64,000 nt of DNA from CAVQJU01 sp963729215 (GCA_963729215.1 CAVSND010000005.1:1-64000); one strand, 5' to 3'; shown: positions 51,814 to 63,051, numbered from the stretch's first letter. Notes: generated by a model not told the origin, from the letters alone. A program made the numbers and translations.

Positions 51814-54781
51814 TTAGAAGGCCTGCCCGAACGTGACAAACCACGCGGTCAAGTTTTCATCGGGCCGCGGTTTGACCTTGAACCCGAGGTCGACGCGAAT
51901 CGGACCGATAGGCGACTTGTATCGAACGCCGAAGCCGATCGCCGTCCGCATCTGGGTCAGATCGAAAGTGCTGACGCGCTGGAACACCTGTCCGCTGTCG
52001 ACGAACTCGGCGATCTGCAGGCCGCCTCGAACGGGAACGCGCAGTTCGCCGTTTACGATGAGAACGGCGTTTCCGCCGAGGGCGAAACCGTTCGAGTCGA
52101 GTGTATCGATGCTCGGCGTCCGCGGCGGATCGTACCGGACGCCGACGGCATCCAGCGCGAAGCCGCGGATGGTCGTGTCGCCGCCGGCGTAGAAGCGCGA
52201 GCTCGCATCCAGGTCGTCGATAATCACGGGCTTGCCGTTCTCGTCCTCCGCCACGCGCGGAAACCCCGACGCCAGCCCCAGCCGGACGCTGCCGGCGAAG
52301 ACGATCCCGCGGGACTTCTGGATGGTGCGGAACATCTGCGCGGTGAACCGCGATTTCACGAATCCCACCTCGGACCCGATGGCCCTCGCCGCGACCTGGC
52401 CATCAGCGCTGAGGAAATGGCCCGACGTGGCGTCTGACGGATCGTTCCGGGTGTCGTGGGCGATCGAACCAAGGAACGACGAGAGCCGGACTTGTGGAAA
52501 CGCGCGGTCGATGGCCGGCTGCTGGTCGGGAGGGACCGTGTTGTTGAACACCTCGGTGTGCTGAATCTGATAGCTGCCGGTCACGGTCACCTTCGGCGAA
52601 AGCCGTCGAGCAAGCACCGCGTTGGCGGCTCGCCGCCGGAAATCGAAGCTCGACCGGATCTGCTGCTCGAACGTGACGTCGAGAAACGCATCGGCTCGCG
52701 TATCGAAAAGCCGTGGCTCCTTATAGGTGCCGCCGACGCGATACTGGGGGATGCTCGTATCCGTGTCGGCCGTGGGCTCGCCGGAGACACGCAACGGGAG
52801 GCTGCCGCTGGCAAACAGGGTGGCCGATCGGTTCTTTCCAAACAGATTGCGCCTGGACAGCTCGATCGACGCCCGCGGCGCGAACTCGAACCGTTCGCCC
52901 GCCTGACCGTTGACTTCCTGCACGACCTTGCGGCCACCTTCGAGGCCGCCGCCGTACGCGACCGTCGTCATCGCCGCTTCTTCAACCGAGACCAGCAGAT
53001 CGCGGCGGCGCTCGTCGCCGTGCCCGACCTCGGTGACACTGACGCGTCTGAATAACCCAAGCGCGGAGAGCCGCCGCTGGCTGTCGAACATCGCCTCGCG
53101 CCCGAGCGGATCACCGGCATGCAGGCGCAGTTCAGCCTCGATGGTCTCCAGGCTCGTTCGCGCGTTGCCGACGATGATGACGTGATCGACGGTGACCTGG
53201 GGCCCTTCGCGCACCGTCGAACTGCAGGTCGGCACGGGTGCCATCCCTGCTGACGGCGGGCTTGACGTCCACGTTGACTGTCTCGAAACCGAGATTCAGA
53301 TAGCGCAGCACGACCGCGTCCTTATCGGCGGCAAGCTGGGCGGGAACAAACGGCTGGCCTGTCTTCAGCGTCACCAGGCCGCGCATCGCGGTCTCGTCGA
53401 CCGCCTTGTTTCCGGCAAACGTAATCGTGCCGACCAGCGTCTGGACTCCCTCGCGAACGATGATCCGGACGATCAAGGGAATGGGGGCCCCGGGCGCCGC
53501 AGCCTGGGGCTCGACACCGGAATCGGCCTTGGCGCCGACGAACCCTGCGCGCCGGTACGCGTCCTCGATGGTCGCGACATCCGCGTCGAGGCCGGCGGCG
53601 GAGTACGGCATGCCTTCACGAAGCCGGAGGGCCGGCGCGAACGTCGCCACCGGCAGCGCGTTGTTGCCCGAGATGTCCACGCGCGCGACACGAAAGGCCG
53701 GTCCTCTCGTGACGTTGAACGTGATCACCAGCTCGCCGTTCACGTCCATCCGCGTATGTGGCGCCGCGGCGTCGCGGTATCCCTGCGCGCGGAGGAAGTC
53801 CGCGATACGGTTTGTCGAATCCTCGAGCAGGTCCTCGCCAACCGACGCCTCGCGCTCCACCGGAACGAACTCCTCGCGTCTGCTCTCGGGCAGGGGATCG
53901 CCCGTAAAGACGATGCGCACGTGCGGCCCGCGATCGACCGCCACGGTCAGGTTCGCCACGCGATCGTTGTCGGCGAGGCTGACGGCCGGCGTGACCTTCG
54001 CCTCGTAGTATCCGCGGCTGCGGACGCCCGAGAGGTACTTTTCGATGCGCGCGTTCAGCGCCTCGGATTCGTAAGGCGCGCCTGTCGCCAGCCCCAGCTG
54101 CCGGAGCAGCTCGGGCGCCGGCACCTCCGGCGTTCCCGTCACGTTGAGTGTGCCCAGCAGCGTGCGCGGACCCGGGTCGATGGTGAACACGAGCACGGTG
54201 GTATGAGGCGAATGCGAAACCTGGGCACTCGGCGTCACGGTCGCGTTCAGGTAGCCGCGCTCGCGCATCGCATCCTTCACGGCGAGCGCCAGTTCGGCGG
54301 CGCGGCCCAGGCGCAATGACGAGCCGCCGCGCTCGGCCACGGCACGGCGCAGCCGGTCCTCGTCCACGCCAGGAGCGGCGGAGCTAAAGGCGAACGCGGC
54401 TCGCGACACCGGGTGGACGGGGCTGAGATTGTACCGGACGGCCACGCCATTGGCGGAGACACTCGCGTCCACGCGCACGTCCTCGAACCGGCCGAGGCTG
54501 TACAGGTGGACGAGGCTCTCGCGCACGTCTCTCATCGACAGCGGCTGGCCCACGCGTGTCTCCACGAGATCCGACAACGACGGGTCCGCGGTGTCGCGCC
54601 CTTCGACGACGAACTGGACCGCGGCGATGGGCTTGCCGAGATAGTCGGAAACGGCCGCTCGTGCGAGCGAGGCCACGGCCAGCACAAGCATGCAGCCGAG
54701 TCCCAATGCGTAGAGACCTCGTCTGACAAGGGCCGCGTCGCGTCCGGGGGCGTTTATCAACTGGTCGTGTGCTTCGGACAC
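51814..54781 (-). CDS. Omp85/TamA-type outer-membrane assembly protein
   Basis: About 988 residues after joining one frameshift near 53215. N-terminal membrane segment, then about five or more POTRA units (VQFVVEGRDTADPSLSDLVE, VRIVFTGDPL, FRVARVDISGNNALPVATFA, VGTITFAGNKAVDETAM, VDHVIIVGNARTSLETIEAE), then a 16-strand barrel with GGDTTIRGFALDAVG and terminal Phe. The stop-to-start gap to TamB is 21 bases. It forms the outer-membrane half of a TamA/TamB machine. Confidence 0.88.
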
Positions 54782-54802
54782 GGAGTTGGGAGGGACATAC
54801 CG

Positions 54803-57800
54803 CTAGAAGGCGTGCCTGACGCGGAACTCGATGGCGTACGTCTGCTGATCTTCGTTGCGCGAGACCAGCCAGTACAACCGGTCGCTCGCGTCGAACTCGA
54901 GCTGGATGATCTGGTCGTTGAAGGTCGTGTTGAGGCTGCGCGAAAACGTCAGGAATGCACGATCGGATATCCGCTTGCCAATCGTGATGCGCGCGGTCGG
55001 ACTGATGCGCGAGGCGTTGTTCGGGTCGAGAAAAGACGGCGACAGCTGGAACGTGTCGAGTCCAACGGTCTGCTGCAGGACCTTGCCGACCTCGGCCGAG
55101 ATCGGACTGGTCAGCGCCTGGGTCGCGCGCGCCTTCAGGATATCGCTCTGTGTCTGGTTCGGATCGCGGAGCGCGCGGACTTCCGGGGCGACGTCCGTCC
55201 GCTGGACGTCGCTCAGCAGAAGCGCGAGCACATCGGCGGTCGGCAGCGGCGGGTCGGACTCGAACTTGAGATTGTTCATGTGCTCGGGCGTTCCCTGCGC
55301 GCCGACGGTCACGCGATACGTCTGCCCGCTGAATGTCGGTCCGCCCGGCACCCGGACCGTGGTTTCGGCTTCGATATCGAACGACGGCTCGATGCGGTTC
55401 GGGTTGATGAAGTCGATCGCGCCGCGCGTGACCCGATACCGCCGCCCCTCGAAGCTCACTTCGCCCCGCCCGATCTCCGCGCGGCCAAACAGCACGGGCT
55501 TGTCATATGTGCCGCGCAGTGTCAGGTCGGCGCTGGCGACCAGTCGCAGCAGGTTGGTCGACACCTGCAGCGTGGACGGCACGACGATCTGCAGGTCGAA
55601 CCGCAGGGGCACCACCGGAGCCGGCGCCGGCGCGCCCGCGGCGTTTCCGCCGGTCGACTGCGCGACCAGATCGAAAATGTTCCCCGGTGTGTCGAGCCGG
55701 CGCGTCCACACGGCGCTCTTGACGGTGACCGTGCCGCCGAGCGTCGGAGCCCGGAAGTTCCCCCGGACGGACAAGTCGGCGTCAACAGTCGATCGGATGC
55801 CCTCGGGATAGCGCAGGTGCATGTCCCGCCCGCGCACGGTCACGTTCAGGTCGCCGGGCAGAAATCCATCGAAGCCGATCCGCCCCCCGAACTGCACCGG
55901 CCCCTCACCCATCCGGGCCGACACATCGTCGAGGCGGATGCCGCGCGCGTCGAACCGGACGATGCCGTTGATGCCGTCGAGCGCGTTGGGCAGCGACAGA
56001 TGACGGACGCGCCCGTTGATGATGGACGCGCTGCCGGAGAAAACAGGCTCGTCGAGCGGGCCGTCGACCGATGCTGTGAGCTCGGCGCGGCCCGACCCGA
56101 AGACATCGCGGGAGAATCCCTGCAGGATGCCGAGGTTCGCATCGCCGCTCGCCTGGAGCGCGATGCGGCGATCACGCAGGCCCACGCGGCCGCCCAGACG
56201 CAGATGCGTGTCCTCGCCCACGAGCTGCAAATCCTGGACGTTCACGTCGAGCTTGTCGAGCGAGATGCGGATGGGCGCCGCGTTCTTGAGCGCGTAGTCG
56301 AAAAGGCGCAAGTCGACGGAGTCCACCGTGGCGTCCACGAGCAGGTGGTCGAAATCCGCGAGTTCGCCGACAACGCGAATGGACCCGCTGGCGACGGCGG
56401 TCGTGAACGGCGACAGACGAGGCTCGAACAGCCGGACGTACGGGTCGAGCGAGCTGTCGTGGAACCGGAACGTGAGCTCGGCATCGGCTTGCGGCGTCAG
56501 GGCGATGCGTCCCGTGCCGGTGATCGCGAGTCGCGGAGAAGCGGCGTCGAGATCTCCGCTCAACTCCTTGCCGCGGAGCGCGAGCGTCCCGCTGACCTGC
56601 CCGACTCCTTCCTCGCCGATGAACAGATCGTTCACGCGGATCTTGAAGTCGTTGCGCGGAACATCGAAGGTGCCGTTCCCCTGCGCGGTGAATTCGGCGA
56701 GACCCGAGAGCGGCGCGCGTGGAAACTTGAGCAGGGAGATGCGGTCGACGGGAAGCCGGCGGCCGGACGCATTGAACGAGTACGTCGAGTCCAGGCCGAT
56801 GTACGCCGCCGCGGTAACCGCCCCACCGCCGCCGAGATCGATGTTGATGCCGTCGAGGCGGATGCCGGTGCCGACGAAGCGCAGGGACGCCTCCGCCTTC
56901 TGCAGGGGCTCGCCGTATGCCGTGCCGTTTTCGATGGTCAGCCCGCCGAAGCCCATCGGCCGCTGGTAGTCGCCCTCGAGATGGAACTCCCCGGAGAGCA
57001 GACCAGAGACCGGATATTCGTCGATTTGGAACGCATGCCGGAGGCCGTTCAAGTCGCGCCGCGACACACGGAACCGCGCGTCGATCTCCCGGCCATCGTC
57101 GTCGCGAGGAAAGCCGAGGGAGAAGAGGCCGTCGGCGCGGATCTCCGAGCCATCGAGGCGAATGACGCCGTTCCGGACGTCCACGTACTTGTTTTCGACA
57201 ACGATGTGGGCGGCGCCGCTGCCCCAGAGCGTGTCCCAGGCCCAGAGATTCGTGCCGCTGAAATCCCCTTCGACACGGGGCTGCTTGAAGGGACCAGTCA
57301 TCACGCCGTCGAACTCACCGCGGCCCCCGAACGCCACGGGACCGGTGCTGGCGCCGAAGGCGGTCATGATCCCCGCGAGCACCACGTCGCTCTCCTGCCA
57401 GTCGTGGCTGGTGACGTGAAACGCGATGCGGCCCTGCGATCCCCAGGCCGTCTGGCCCTGGAATGTCGTGTGCGTCTGCTCGGTGTTGAAGCGCCCGGAT
57501 GTGAATTCGACTTTCTCGGGGTCGAACTGGAACGTCAGCTCGCCTCCGATCGGAAGGTGCGCGGGCAGCGGCGACGGAGCGAAGGGTCCCCATTCGCGGC
57601 GGTTGCCTGAGGCGCCCGAATCGAGGGACGCGCTCGCGAGCGTCACGCCCGGCGGAGGCGTCACCGCAAAGTTGCCGCTCCCAGTACGCTCGGCACCACG
57701 GCCAAGGGGCCATTCGATGAGGATGTGCCCGGACGCGGCGCCGCCGAAGCGGACGCCGGTCAACTGCTCGGCATCGGTGAAGGCGGCGAGATCCGAGCCT

Positions 57801-58894
57801 GCAATCGTGGCGTCGAAACGCGCCGTAGGCCGGGTCGGCTGACCGAGCGGCTTGATGGAATACGCGAATTGCGCCGCGCCGCCGAAAAATCCGGCTCCCG
57901 CGTCCCACACCTCGAATGCCTGTGGAGACCAGCGGAGCGCACCGTACAGCTTCGGGAATCGCAACCCGTTGACGCCGGCCTCGCGGCTGGTGAACGAACC
58001 GCTCAGATCGTGTCCGCCCTTGTACAGGCGGAACGTGCCGTTGAAGTCGCCGTCACCGGTCAGCGCCCATTTTTCGTCCTTCCAGAAGATCTCCCGCATG
58101 CGCTGGAAGTGCACGACGGACTTCACGTGATACAGCTGCTCGGGCCAGTGCGCGAAATCCACGTCGCCTGACGCGACCGTTTCGGCGCCGTCCGTCTTGA
58201 GATCCATCTGCTCGAGATGGACGCGAGGACCGTCGAGCGAGAACGCGGTCTTGAAGTTGACCCACATCGGCAGATCGTTCTGGATCTGCACGACGCCGCC
58301 TGTGAACACGGCGTTGCCGTGGTACTTCGGCAGGTTGGTGATGTCCAGGTCGATGTTCGGCGCCGTCACGCTCCACGGCACCTGGTGATCTTCGTAGACG
58401 AACTGCCCGCGCGAGGCCCGGAGATATTTGAGGGTCGTCGTAAACCGGCGCGGCCCCTTCGGCCGATCGTCGTCGTCCACGAACTTGGGAAAGCTGGTGT
58501 GGTCCTCCCATCGTTCGACGAGCATGTTCCAGTCGGTGAGCTCCACCGACGTAATCGTGATTTCGGGCACCCGCTTGAACGCGGTGGACCAATCGAGTCC
58601 GAGCGAGAGGTGCTTGGCGACGAAGAAGGGCCGGTCGCCCGCAGCCACGCCGCCGATCGAGAAATCCTCCAGCAGCACGCGGCCGCGGATCAGGTGGATG
58701 GAGAGCCGGCCGAAACGGACGGTGCGCTTGAGCTGCTTCGACGCCTGGCGTTCGGCGAGCTCGCGCAGGGAGGGACCGAGATCGATTGTCAGCGACGCGA
58801 CGATCGCCGCCATCAGCAGCGCGATGGTGAGCGTGATTGCGCGGCCGCCGAAGCGAACGGCCCAATGCTGCCGCAGGCGCGCCAGAAACTTCAC
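54803..58894 (-). CDS. tamB: Translocation/assembly module TamB
   Basis: 1,363 residues, intact. An N-terminal anchor (AITLTIALLMAAIVASLTID) is followed by a long AsmA/TamB-like beta-helical body and the DUF490 C-terminal domain (SDVQRTDVAPEVRALRDPNQ; LTSPISAEVGKVLQQTVGLD; GKRISDRAFLTFSRSLNT) ending EFRVRHAF. It spans the periplasm and partners the Omp85 protein encoded next. The start overlaps the biotin-carrier gene by four bases. Confidence 0.9.
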   Translation of the reverse strand: MKFLARLRQHWAVRFGGRAITLTIALLMAAIVASLTIDLGPSLRELAERQASKQLKRTVRFGRLSIHLIRGRVLLEDFSIGGVAAGDRPFFVAKHLSLGLDWSTAFKRVPEITITSVELTDWNMLVERWEDHTSFPKFVDDDDRPKGPRRFTTTLKYLRASRGQFVYEDHQVPWSVTAPNIDLDITNLPKYHGNAVFTGGVVQIQNDLPMWVNFKTAFSLDGPRVHLEQMDLKTDGAETVASGDVDFAHWPEQLYHVKSVVHFQRMREIFWKDEKWALTGDGDFNGTFRLYKGGHDLSGSFTSREAGVNGLRFPKLYGALRWSPQAFEVWDAGAGFFGGAAQFAYSIKPLGQPTRPTARFDATIAGSDLAAFTDAEQLTGVRFGGAASGHILIEWPLGRGAERTGSGNFAVTPPPGVTLASASLDSGASGNRREWGPFAPSPLPAHLPIGGELTFQFDPEKVEFTSGRFNTEQTHTTFQGQTAWGSQGRIAFHVTSHDWQESDVVLAGIMTAFGASTGPVAFGGRGEFDGVMTGPFKQPRVEGDFSGTNLWAWDTLWGSGAAHIVVENKYVDVRNGVIRLDGSEIRADGLFSLGFPRDDDGREIDARFRVSRRDLNGLRHAFQIDEYPVSGLLSGEFHLEGDYQRPMGFGGLTIENGTAYGEPLQKAEASLRFVGTGIRLDGINIDLGGGGAVTAAAYIGLDSTYSFNASGRRLPVDRISLLKFPRAPLSGLAEFTAQGNGTFDVPRNDFKIRVNDLFIGEEGVGQVSGTLALRGKELSGDLDAASPRLAITGTGRIALTPQADAELTFRFHDSSLDPYVRLFEPRLSPFTTAVASGSIRVVGELADFDHLLVDATVDSVDLRLFDYALKNAAPIRISLDKLDVNVQDLQLVGEDTHLRLGGRVGLRDRRIALQASGDANLGILQGFSRDVFGSGRAELTASVDGPLDEPVFSGSASIINGRVRHLSLPNALDGINGIVRFDARGIRLDDVSARMGEGPVQFGGRIGFDGFLPGDLNVTVRGRDMHLRYPEGIRSTVDADLSVRGNFRAPTLGGTVTVKSAVWTRRLDTPGNIFDLVAQSTGGNAAGAPAPAPVVPLRFDLQIVVPSTLQVSTNLLRLVASADLTLRGTYDKPVLFGRAEIGRGEVSFEGRRYRVTRGAIDFINPNRIEPSFDIEAETTVRVPGGPTFSGQTYRVTVGAQGTPEHMNNLKFESDPPLPTADVLALLLSDVQRTDVAPEVRALRDPNQTQSDILKARATQALTSPISAEVGKVLQQTVGLDTFQLSPSFLDPNNASRISPTARITIGKRISDRAFLTFSRSLNTTFNDQIIQLEFDASDRLYWLVSRNEDQQTYAIEFRVRHAF

Positions 58895-59424
58895 CGGATG
58901 ACCACCAGCAATTCGCCGGCCTCGACCAGCGCGCCCTCTCGCGCGTGGAGCTCGTCGACCGTACCGTCGCGCCCTGATCGCAGCTCGTTTTCCATCTTCA
59001 TCGCTTCGATGACCACGACCGTCTGGCGCGCCCGGACGGATTCACCCGGCGTCACGCTCACGCGCACGATCTTGCCGGGCATCGGAGCGACCAGCCGCTG
59101 TGGTCCCGATCCGTGGCCGGACTCGTCGTGCTCGCGACGCCTGCGCCCGGCGTTCAAGGACACCGCGCACGAGACCCCGCCCACTCGCACGCTCAGCAAC
59201 CCCGTCACGGCATCCGGCACGATGCCGACGTCGAACGTGGCGCCGGGCTCGACAATCAAGGACAGCGTGCGGGCCGCGTTGTTCCCGGCCGTGCCGCCAC
59301 TGCCGCCGGGGCGGGCCACGTCGACCTGCCGGGTCCGCCCGTCAACGGACACGACGAACCGGCCCCCCGTGCGTTGAAGGAAGACGCGGCGGATCCGGCC
59401 GTTCACCTCGACTTGGTACTGCAC
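58891..59424 (-). CDS. Biotin carboxyl carrier domain protein (acyl-CoA carboxylase)
   Basis: 177 residues. The biotin attachment motif VVIEAMKMENELRSG carries the Lys, with LVAPMPGKIVRVSV before it. The N-terminal half is a beta-rich domain of unknown role, as in free carrier subunits. It follows the carboxyltransferase gene by 47 bases. No biotin carboxylase gene is in the window. Confidence 0.88.
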   Translation of the reverse strand: MQYQVEVNGRIRRVFLQRTGGRFVVSVDGRTRQVDVARPGGSGGTAGNNAARTLSLIVEPGATFDVGIVPDAVTGLLSVRVGGVSCAVSLNAGRRRREHDESGHGSGPQRLVAPMPGKIVRVSVTPGESVRARQTVVVIEAMKMENELRSGRDGTVDELHAREGALVEAGELLVVIR

Positions 59425-59471
59425 TTAGGACGCCTGTAACTATTTTACAGTCTTTACTTACGGGATTTCCT

Positions 59472-61010
59472 CTAAAGCGGCAGGTTCCCGTGCTTCTTCG
59501 GCGGGTTCTTGTCTCGCTTCGTCTCCAGGTTGCGGAGCGCCGAGATGAGCTTGCGGCGGGTTTCCCTCGGCCGGATCACTTCGTCCACGAATCCGCGCGA
59601 CGCGGCGACGTAGGGCGTCGCGAACTTCTCCCGGAATTCCGCCACCTTCTCGGCGCGCACGCGCGACGGGTCGCTCGCGGCGTCGAGCTCGCGCTTGTAA
59701 AGGATGTTGACCGCGCCCTCCGGGCCCATCACGGCCAGCTCCGCCGTCGGCCACGCGTAGTTGAAATCGGTACGGAGGTGCTTGCTCGACATGACGCAGT
59801 ACGCGCCGCCGTAGGCCTTGCGCGTGATGACGGTGACTTTAGGAACGGTCGCCTCGGCGAACGCGAAGAGAAGCTTGGCGCCGTGCCGGATGATGCCGCC
59901 GTGTTCCTGGACCGTACCAGGCAGAAACCCCGGCACATCCTCGAACGTCACGAGCGGAATGTTGAATGCGTCGCAGAAGCGGACGAAGCGCGCGCCCTTG
60001 ACCGACGCGTCGATGTCAAGCGTGCCGGCAAGCACGGCAGGTTGATTCGCGACGATGCCGACGGGCCGGCCATCGAGCCGCGCGAACCCGACGATGAGGT
60101 TTTTCGCGTAATGCCGGTGGACTTCGAGGAAATAGCCTTCGTCGGCAATCACGTGGATGAGATCGAGCATGTCGTACGGCTGGTTCGTCGCGGATGGCAC
60201 CAGGCCGTCGAGCGACGCATCTTCCCGGTCCGGCGGATCGGCGGTCGCGCTCCGGGGCGGATCGTCGAGGTTGTTGGACGGCAGGAACGACAGCAGATCG
60301 CGAATCAGCCCGAGGCATTCGCGGTCGTCTTCCGTGGCGAAGTGCGCGACGCCGCTCGTGGCGTTGTGCGTCATCGCGCCGCCGAGTTCCTCTTTGCTGA
60401 CTTCCTCGTGCGTCACGGTCTTGACCACATCGGGGCCGGTCACGAACATGTAGCTGCCCTTGACCATCGCGACGAAGTCGGTGATGGCCGGCGAATACAC
60501 GGCGCCGCCGGCGCACGGGCCCATGATGGCGGAAATCTGCGGGATGACGCCCGACGCGAGCGTGTTGCGCAGGAAGATGTCGGCGTAGCCGCCGAGCGAC
60601 GCCACGCCCTCCTGAATCCGCGCGCCGCCCGAATCGTTCAGGCCGACAATCGGCGCGCCCAGCTTCATGGCCAGGTCCATGATCTTCACGATCTTCGCGG
60701 CGTTCGTCTCCGATAGCGAGCCGCCGAACACGGTGAAGTCCTGCGCGAAGGCGAAGACCTGGCGGCCGTTCACGAGACCGTGCCCGGTGACAACGCCGTC
60801 ACCCGGCACGACCTGATCGGCCATGCCGAAGTCGAGACAGCGGTGGGTAACCAGCTTGTCGAGTTCTTCGAACGTGCCGGGATCGAACAGGACGTCGATC
60901 CGCTCGCGGGCGGTCAGCTTGCCGGCCTCGTGCTGGCGCCGCATCCGCTCCTCGCCGCCTCCCTGCTCGGCGCGGCGCTCGAGATCGGCGAGGGTTTGTA
61001 TGGGATCCAT
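59472..61010 (-). CDS. Acyl-CoA carboxylase, carboxyltransferase beta subunit (propionyl-CoA type)
   Basis: 512 residues with both crotonase-like halves: GGSLSETNAAKIVKIMDLAM, LNDSGGARIQEGVASLGGYA, MGPCAGGAVYSPAITDFVAM, FEDVPGFLPGTVQEHGGIIR and RKAYGGAYCVMSSKHL. It moves carboxyl from carboxybiotin to an acyl-CoA. The usual Asp/Gly of propionyl type in PGFLPGT region favours propionyl- or methylmalonyl-CoA, not certain. Confidence 0.9.
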   Translation of the reverse strand: MDPIQTLADLERRAEQGGGEERMRRQHEAGKLTARERIDVLFDPGTFEELDKLVTHRCLDFGMADQVVPGDGVVTGHGLVNGRQVFAFAQDFTVFGGSLSETNAAKIVKIMDLAMKLGAPIVGLNDSGGARIQEGVASLGGYADIFLRNTLASGVIPQISAIMGPCAGGAVYSPAITDFVAMVKGSYMFVTGPDVVKTVTHEEVSKEELGGAMTHNATSGVAHFATEDDRECLGLIRDLLSFLPSNNLDDPPRSATADPPDREDASLDGLVPSATNQPYDMLDLIHVIADEGYFLEVHRHYAKNLIVGFARLDGRPVGIVANQPAVLAGTLDIDASVKGARFVRFCDAFNIPLVTFEDVPGFLPGTVQEHGGIIRHGAKLLFAFAEATVPKVTVITRKAYGGAYCVMSSKHLRTDFNYAWPTAELAVMGPEGAVNILYKRELDAASDPSRVRAEKVAEFREKFATPYVAASRGFVDEVIRPRETRRKLISALRNLETKRDKNPPKKHGNLPL

Positions 61011-61012
61011 GT

Positions 61013-61099
61013 CGGGGCTCGTGGCTCGGGGCTCGTGACTCGTGACTCGTGGCTCGGGTCAGCTCGCATCACGAGCTACGAGCCACGAGCAACGAGTCC
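61013..61099. repeat. Word-repeat element, GCTCGTGG family, inverted arms
   Basis: GGGGCTCGTGGCTCGGGGCT and CTCGTGACTCGTGACTCGTG words are followed by the inverted CACGAGCTACGAGCCACGAG. It fills the whole gap between two minus-strand genes. Confidence 0.75.
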
Positions 61100-61754
61100 C
61101 TACGCCTTGACCGCCTGCGACTTCTCCCAGTCCTTCAGGAACTTCTCGAGGCCGCTGGCGGTCAGTGGATGGTTGTACAGCGCATCGATGACGGACGGCG
61201 GGCACGTGCAGATGTCCGCGCCGATGCGCGCCGCTTCGACAATGTGCATCGGATGCCGGCAGCTCGCAACGAGGACTTCGGTCGTGAACTCGTAGTTGTC
61301 GTAGATGCCGACGATGTCGCGGATGAGATCCATGCCTCCCGAAGCGATGTCGTCGAGCCGGCCGACGAACGGGACTCACAAAAGTGGCGCCGGCCTTTGC
61401 GGCGAGCAGCGCCTGCGCGGCGGAAAAACAGAGCGTCACGTTCACCGGTATGCTCTCACCCGACAGCGCCTTGCAAGCCTTGATGCCGTCGCGTGTCAAC
61501 GGCACCTTCACGACCATGTGCGCGTCGATCTTCGCGATCTCGTGGCCTTCGCGCATCATGCCTGCGAAGTCCGTCGCCGTGACTTCGCCGCTCACCGGCC
61601 CTTTGACGATGTCGCAGATTCTCTTCAGATTGGCTTTGAAGTCGCCCGTCTCTTTCGCCAGCAGCGACGGATTCGTCGTCACGCCGTCGAGAATGCCGAG
61701 CGCCGCGATTGCCTCGATTTCCTTGATGCTGCCGGTATCGGCGAATAACTTCAT
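61100..61754 (-). CDS. Transaldolase / fructose-6-phosphate aldolase-like protein
   Basis: ATG 61754. MKLFADTGSIKEIEAIAALG, DGVTTNPSLLAKE and catalytic Lys in MVVKVPLTRDGI identify the small TalC/FSA type, about 215 residues. A frameshift near 61365 separates the end (DLIRDIVGIYDNYEFTTEVL, SGLEKFLKDWEKS). It acts in the pentose phosphate pathway. Confidence 0.85.
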
Positions 61755-61782
61755 GAGACGCTCCTGATCTGCAGATTCTAGC

Positions 61783-63051
61783 TCACCGCGCGGTCTCCTC
61801 GACGCGGTTCGAGGGCGCGCTCGCGTTGCCGGCCTTGTCCACGGCCTGCACCGCATACACGTAGCGAGTGCCGGCTGGCACGTTGTCGTTGAACGATGTC
61901 TCGAGCACCGGCATCGGCACCACCGGCTCGAGCCGGTCCCCGGGCGGAACCCCCCGCAGGATGACGTAACCGGCCAGATCGTTTTCCGTGTTGGCGTCCC
62001 AGATGAGGCTGATGACGCCCTCGGTCGACACGGCCTTCAAGTCCTTCGGCGGCGCCGGAGGAAACGTATCGACCAGCTTGATACACCGGGGCTCGGGTGC
62101 GTCGCTTTCGACGCTGAGGCCTCCCGTCCGATCGACCGCCCGAACGCCATAGCAGCGCTCCGCGCCCCACTCGACGCGCGTATCAACGAACCGCGGCTCG
62201 CCGATCGGCGTCATCGTCAACAGTGCGCCGGTCGTGGTGTCGTACACGTTGTAGCTGAGCGGAGGCGGCAACGGTCCGAGCGGCCGCGACTGCAGCGCCT
62301 CCGGCTGAACTTGCGCGCCGGCACTTGAGCTGCCCGGGGCCGCGGCAGAAACAGGCTGGGTCTGCGCGACGGGCGCCCACGCGACCGTGATCGACGTCTC
62401 CGTGTACGTGATCGTCGGGGCAGCCGGCGGGACCGGAGGCGACGCGAGGGAGACGGGCGCACGCCGCGAAAACCGTCCACGCTTTCCTTTGGTGTTGACG
62501 CCGACGCCAACGTACGTCCGCACCGGCGGCGCGGAGGGCGTGCCGAGCAGCGGTCTCTCCGCGTGAGGCACTCCGCCTCGTCCCTCCTTCGGATCACTGA
62601 GGTCTACCGGCACGAGCGCAGCCGCCGTCAGCGCGTCCCGGACCGTCGTTCCCGCGCCCTGGTCGAGCCCCGTGCCCGTTGGCGCCTCGACTTCCTCGAG
62701 CGGTTCGTCCGGCTCCGCGACGTCGTCGGGATTGCGGGGAGCCTTCACGGGGAGGCTGGCCACGCGCGTGCCGTGCTTGAGCAGATCGTCGTCGGTGAAT
62801 GTCGGCGATCCGGTGAGCGCGTAGATTTCCACCCGCGAGATATTCGCCGGACGCGAACCGTCGGCGTTGGCGCCGGGCACGACGACCGCGAGCTCGACGC
62901 TCGATCCCCGGCGGTTCGCCTGCACATCCGGAGGGGCGGGCAGCCGGACGAGCGGCGGGAGCGGAGGACCCTTCTTTCCGCAGGCGACCACGACGAGCGG
63001 GATCAGCGCGGCCAGCGCCGCCCTCACGACGATCGGCGCGGCACGCCTCAC
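61783..63051 (-). CDS. Fibronectin type III lipoprotein
   Basis: 422 residues. Lipobox LVVVACGKKGPPLPP gives a lipoprotein. Three Fn3-like units follow: PPDVQANRRGSSVELAVVVP, PPAAPTITYTETSITVAW and PPAPPKDLKAVSTEGVISLI with YAVQAVDKAGNASAPS. The start overlaps the hslU stop by four bases. Function unknown; a surface or periplasmic binding role is possible. Confidence 0.8.
   Translation of the reverse strand: MRRAAPIVVRAALAALIPLVVVACGKKGPPLPPLVRLPAPPDVQANRRGSSVELAVVVPGANADGSRPANISRVEIYALTGSPTFTDDDLLKHGTRVASLPVKAPRNPDDVAEPDEPLEEVEAPTGTGLDQGAGTTVRDALTAAALVPVDLSDPKEGRGGVPHAERPLLGTPSAPPVRTYVGVGVNTKGKRGRFSRRAPVSLASPPVPPAAPTITYTETSITVAWAPVAQTQPVSAAAPGSSSAGAQVQPEALQSRPLGPLPPPLSYNVYDTTTGALLTMTPIGEPRFVDTRVEWGAERCYGVRAVDRTGGLSVESDAPEPRCIKLVDTFPPAPPKDLKAVSTEGVISLIWDANTENDLAGYVILRGVPPGDRLEPVVPMPVLETSFNDNVPAGTRYVYAVQAVDKAGNASAPSNRVEETAR

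Noticed and set aside
54413..57610. 1,065-codon open frame on the plus strand opposite tamB
   Set aside because: It is an antisense shadow of a GC-rich gene; its composition is Arg/Gly/Ala-rich with no domain, while the minus strand encodes a clear TamB.
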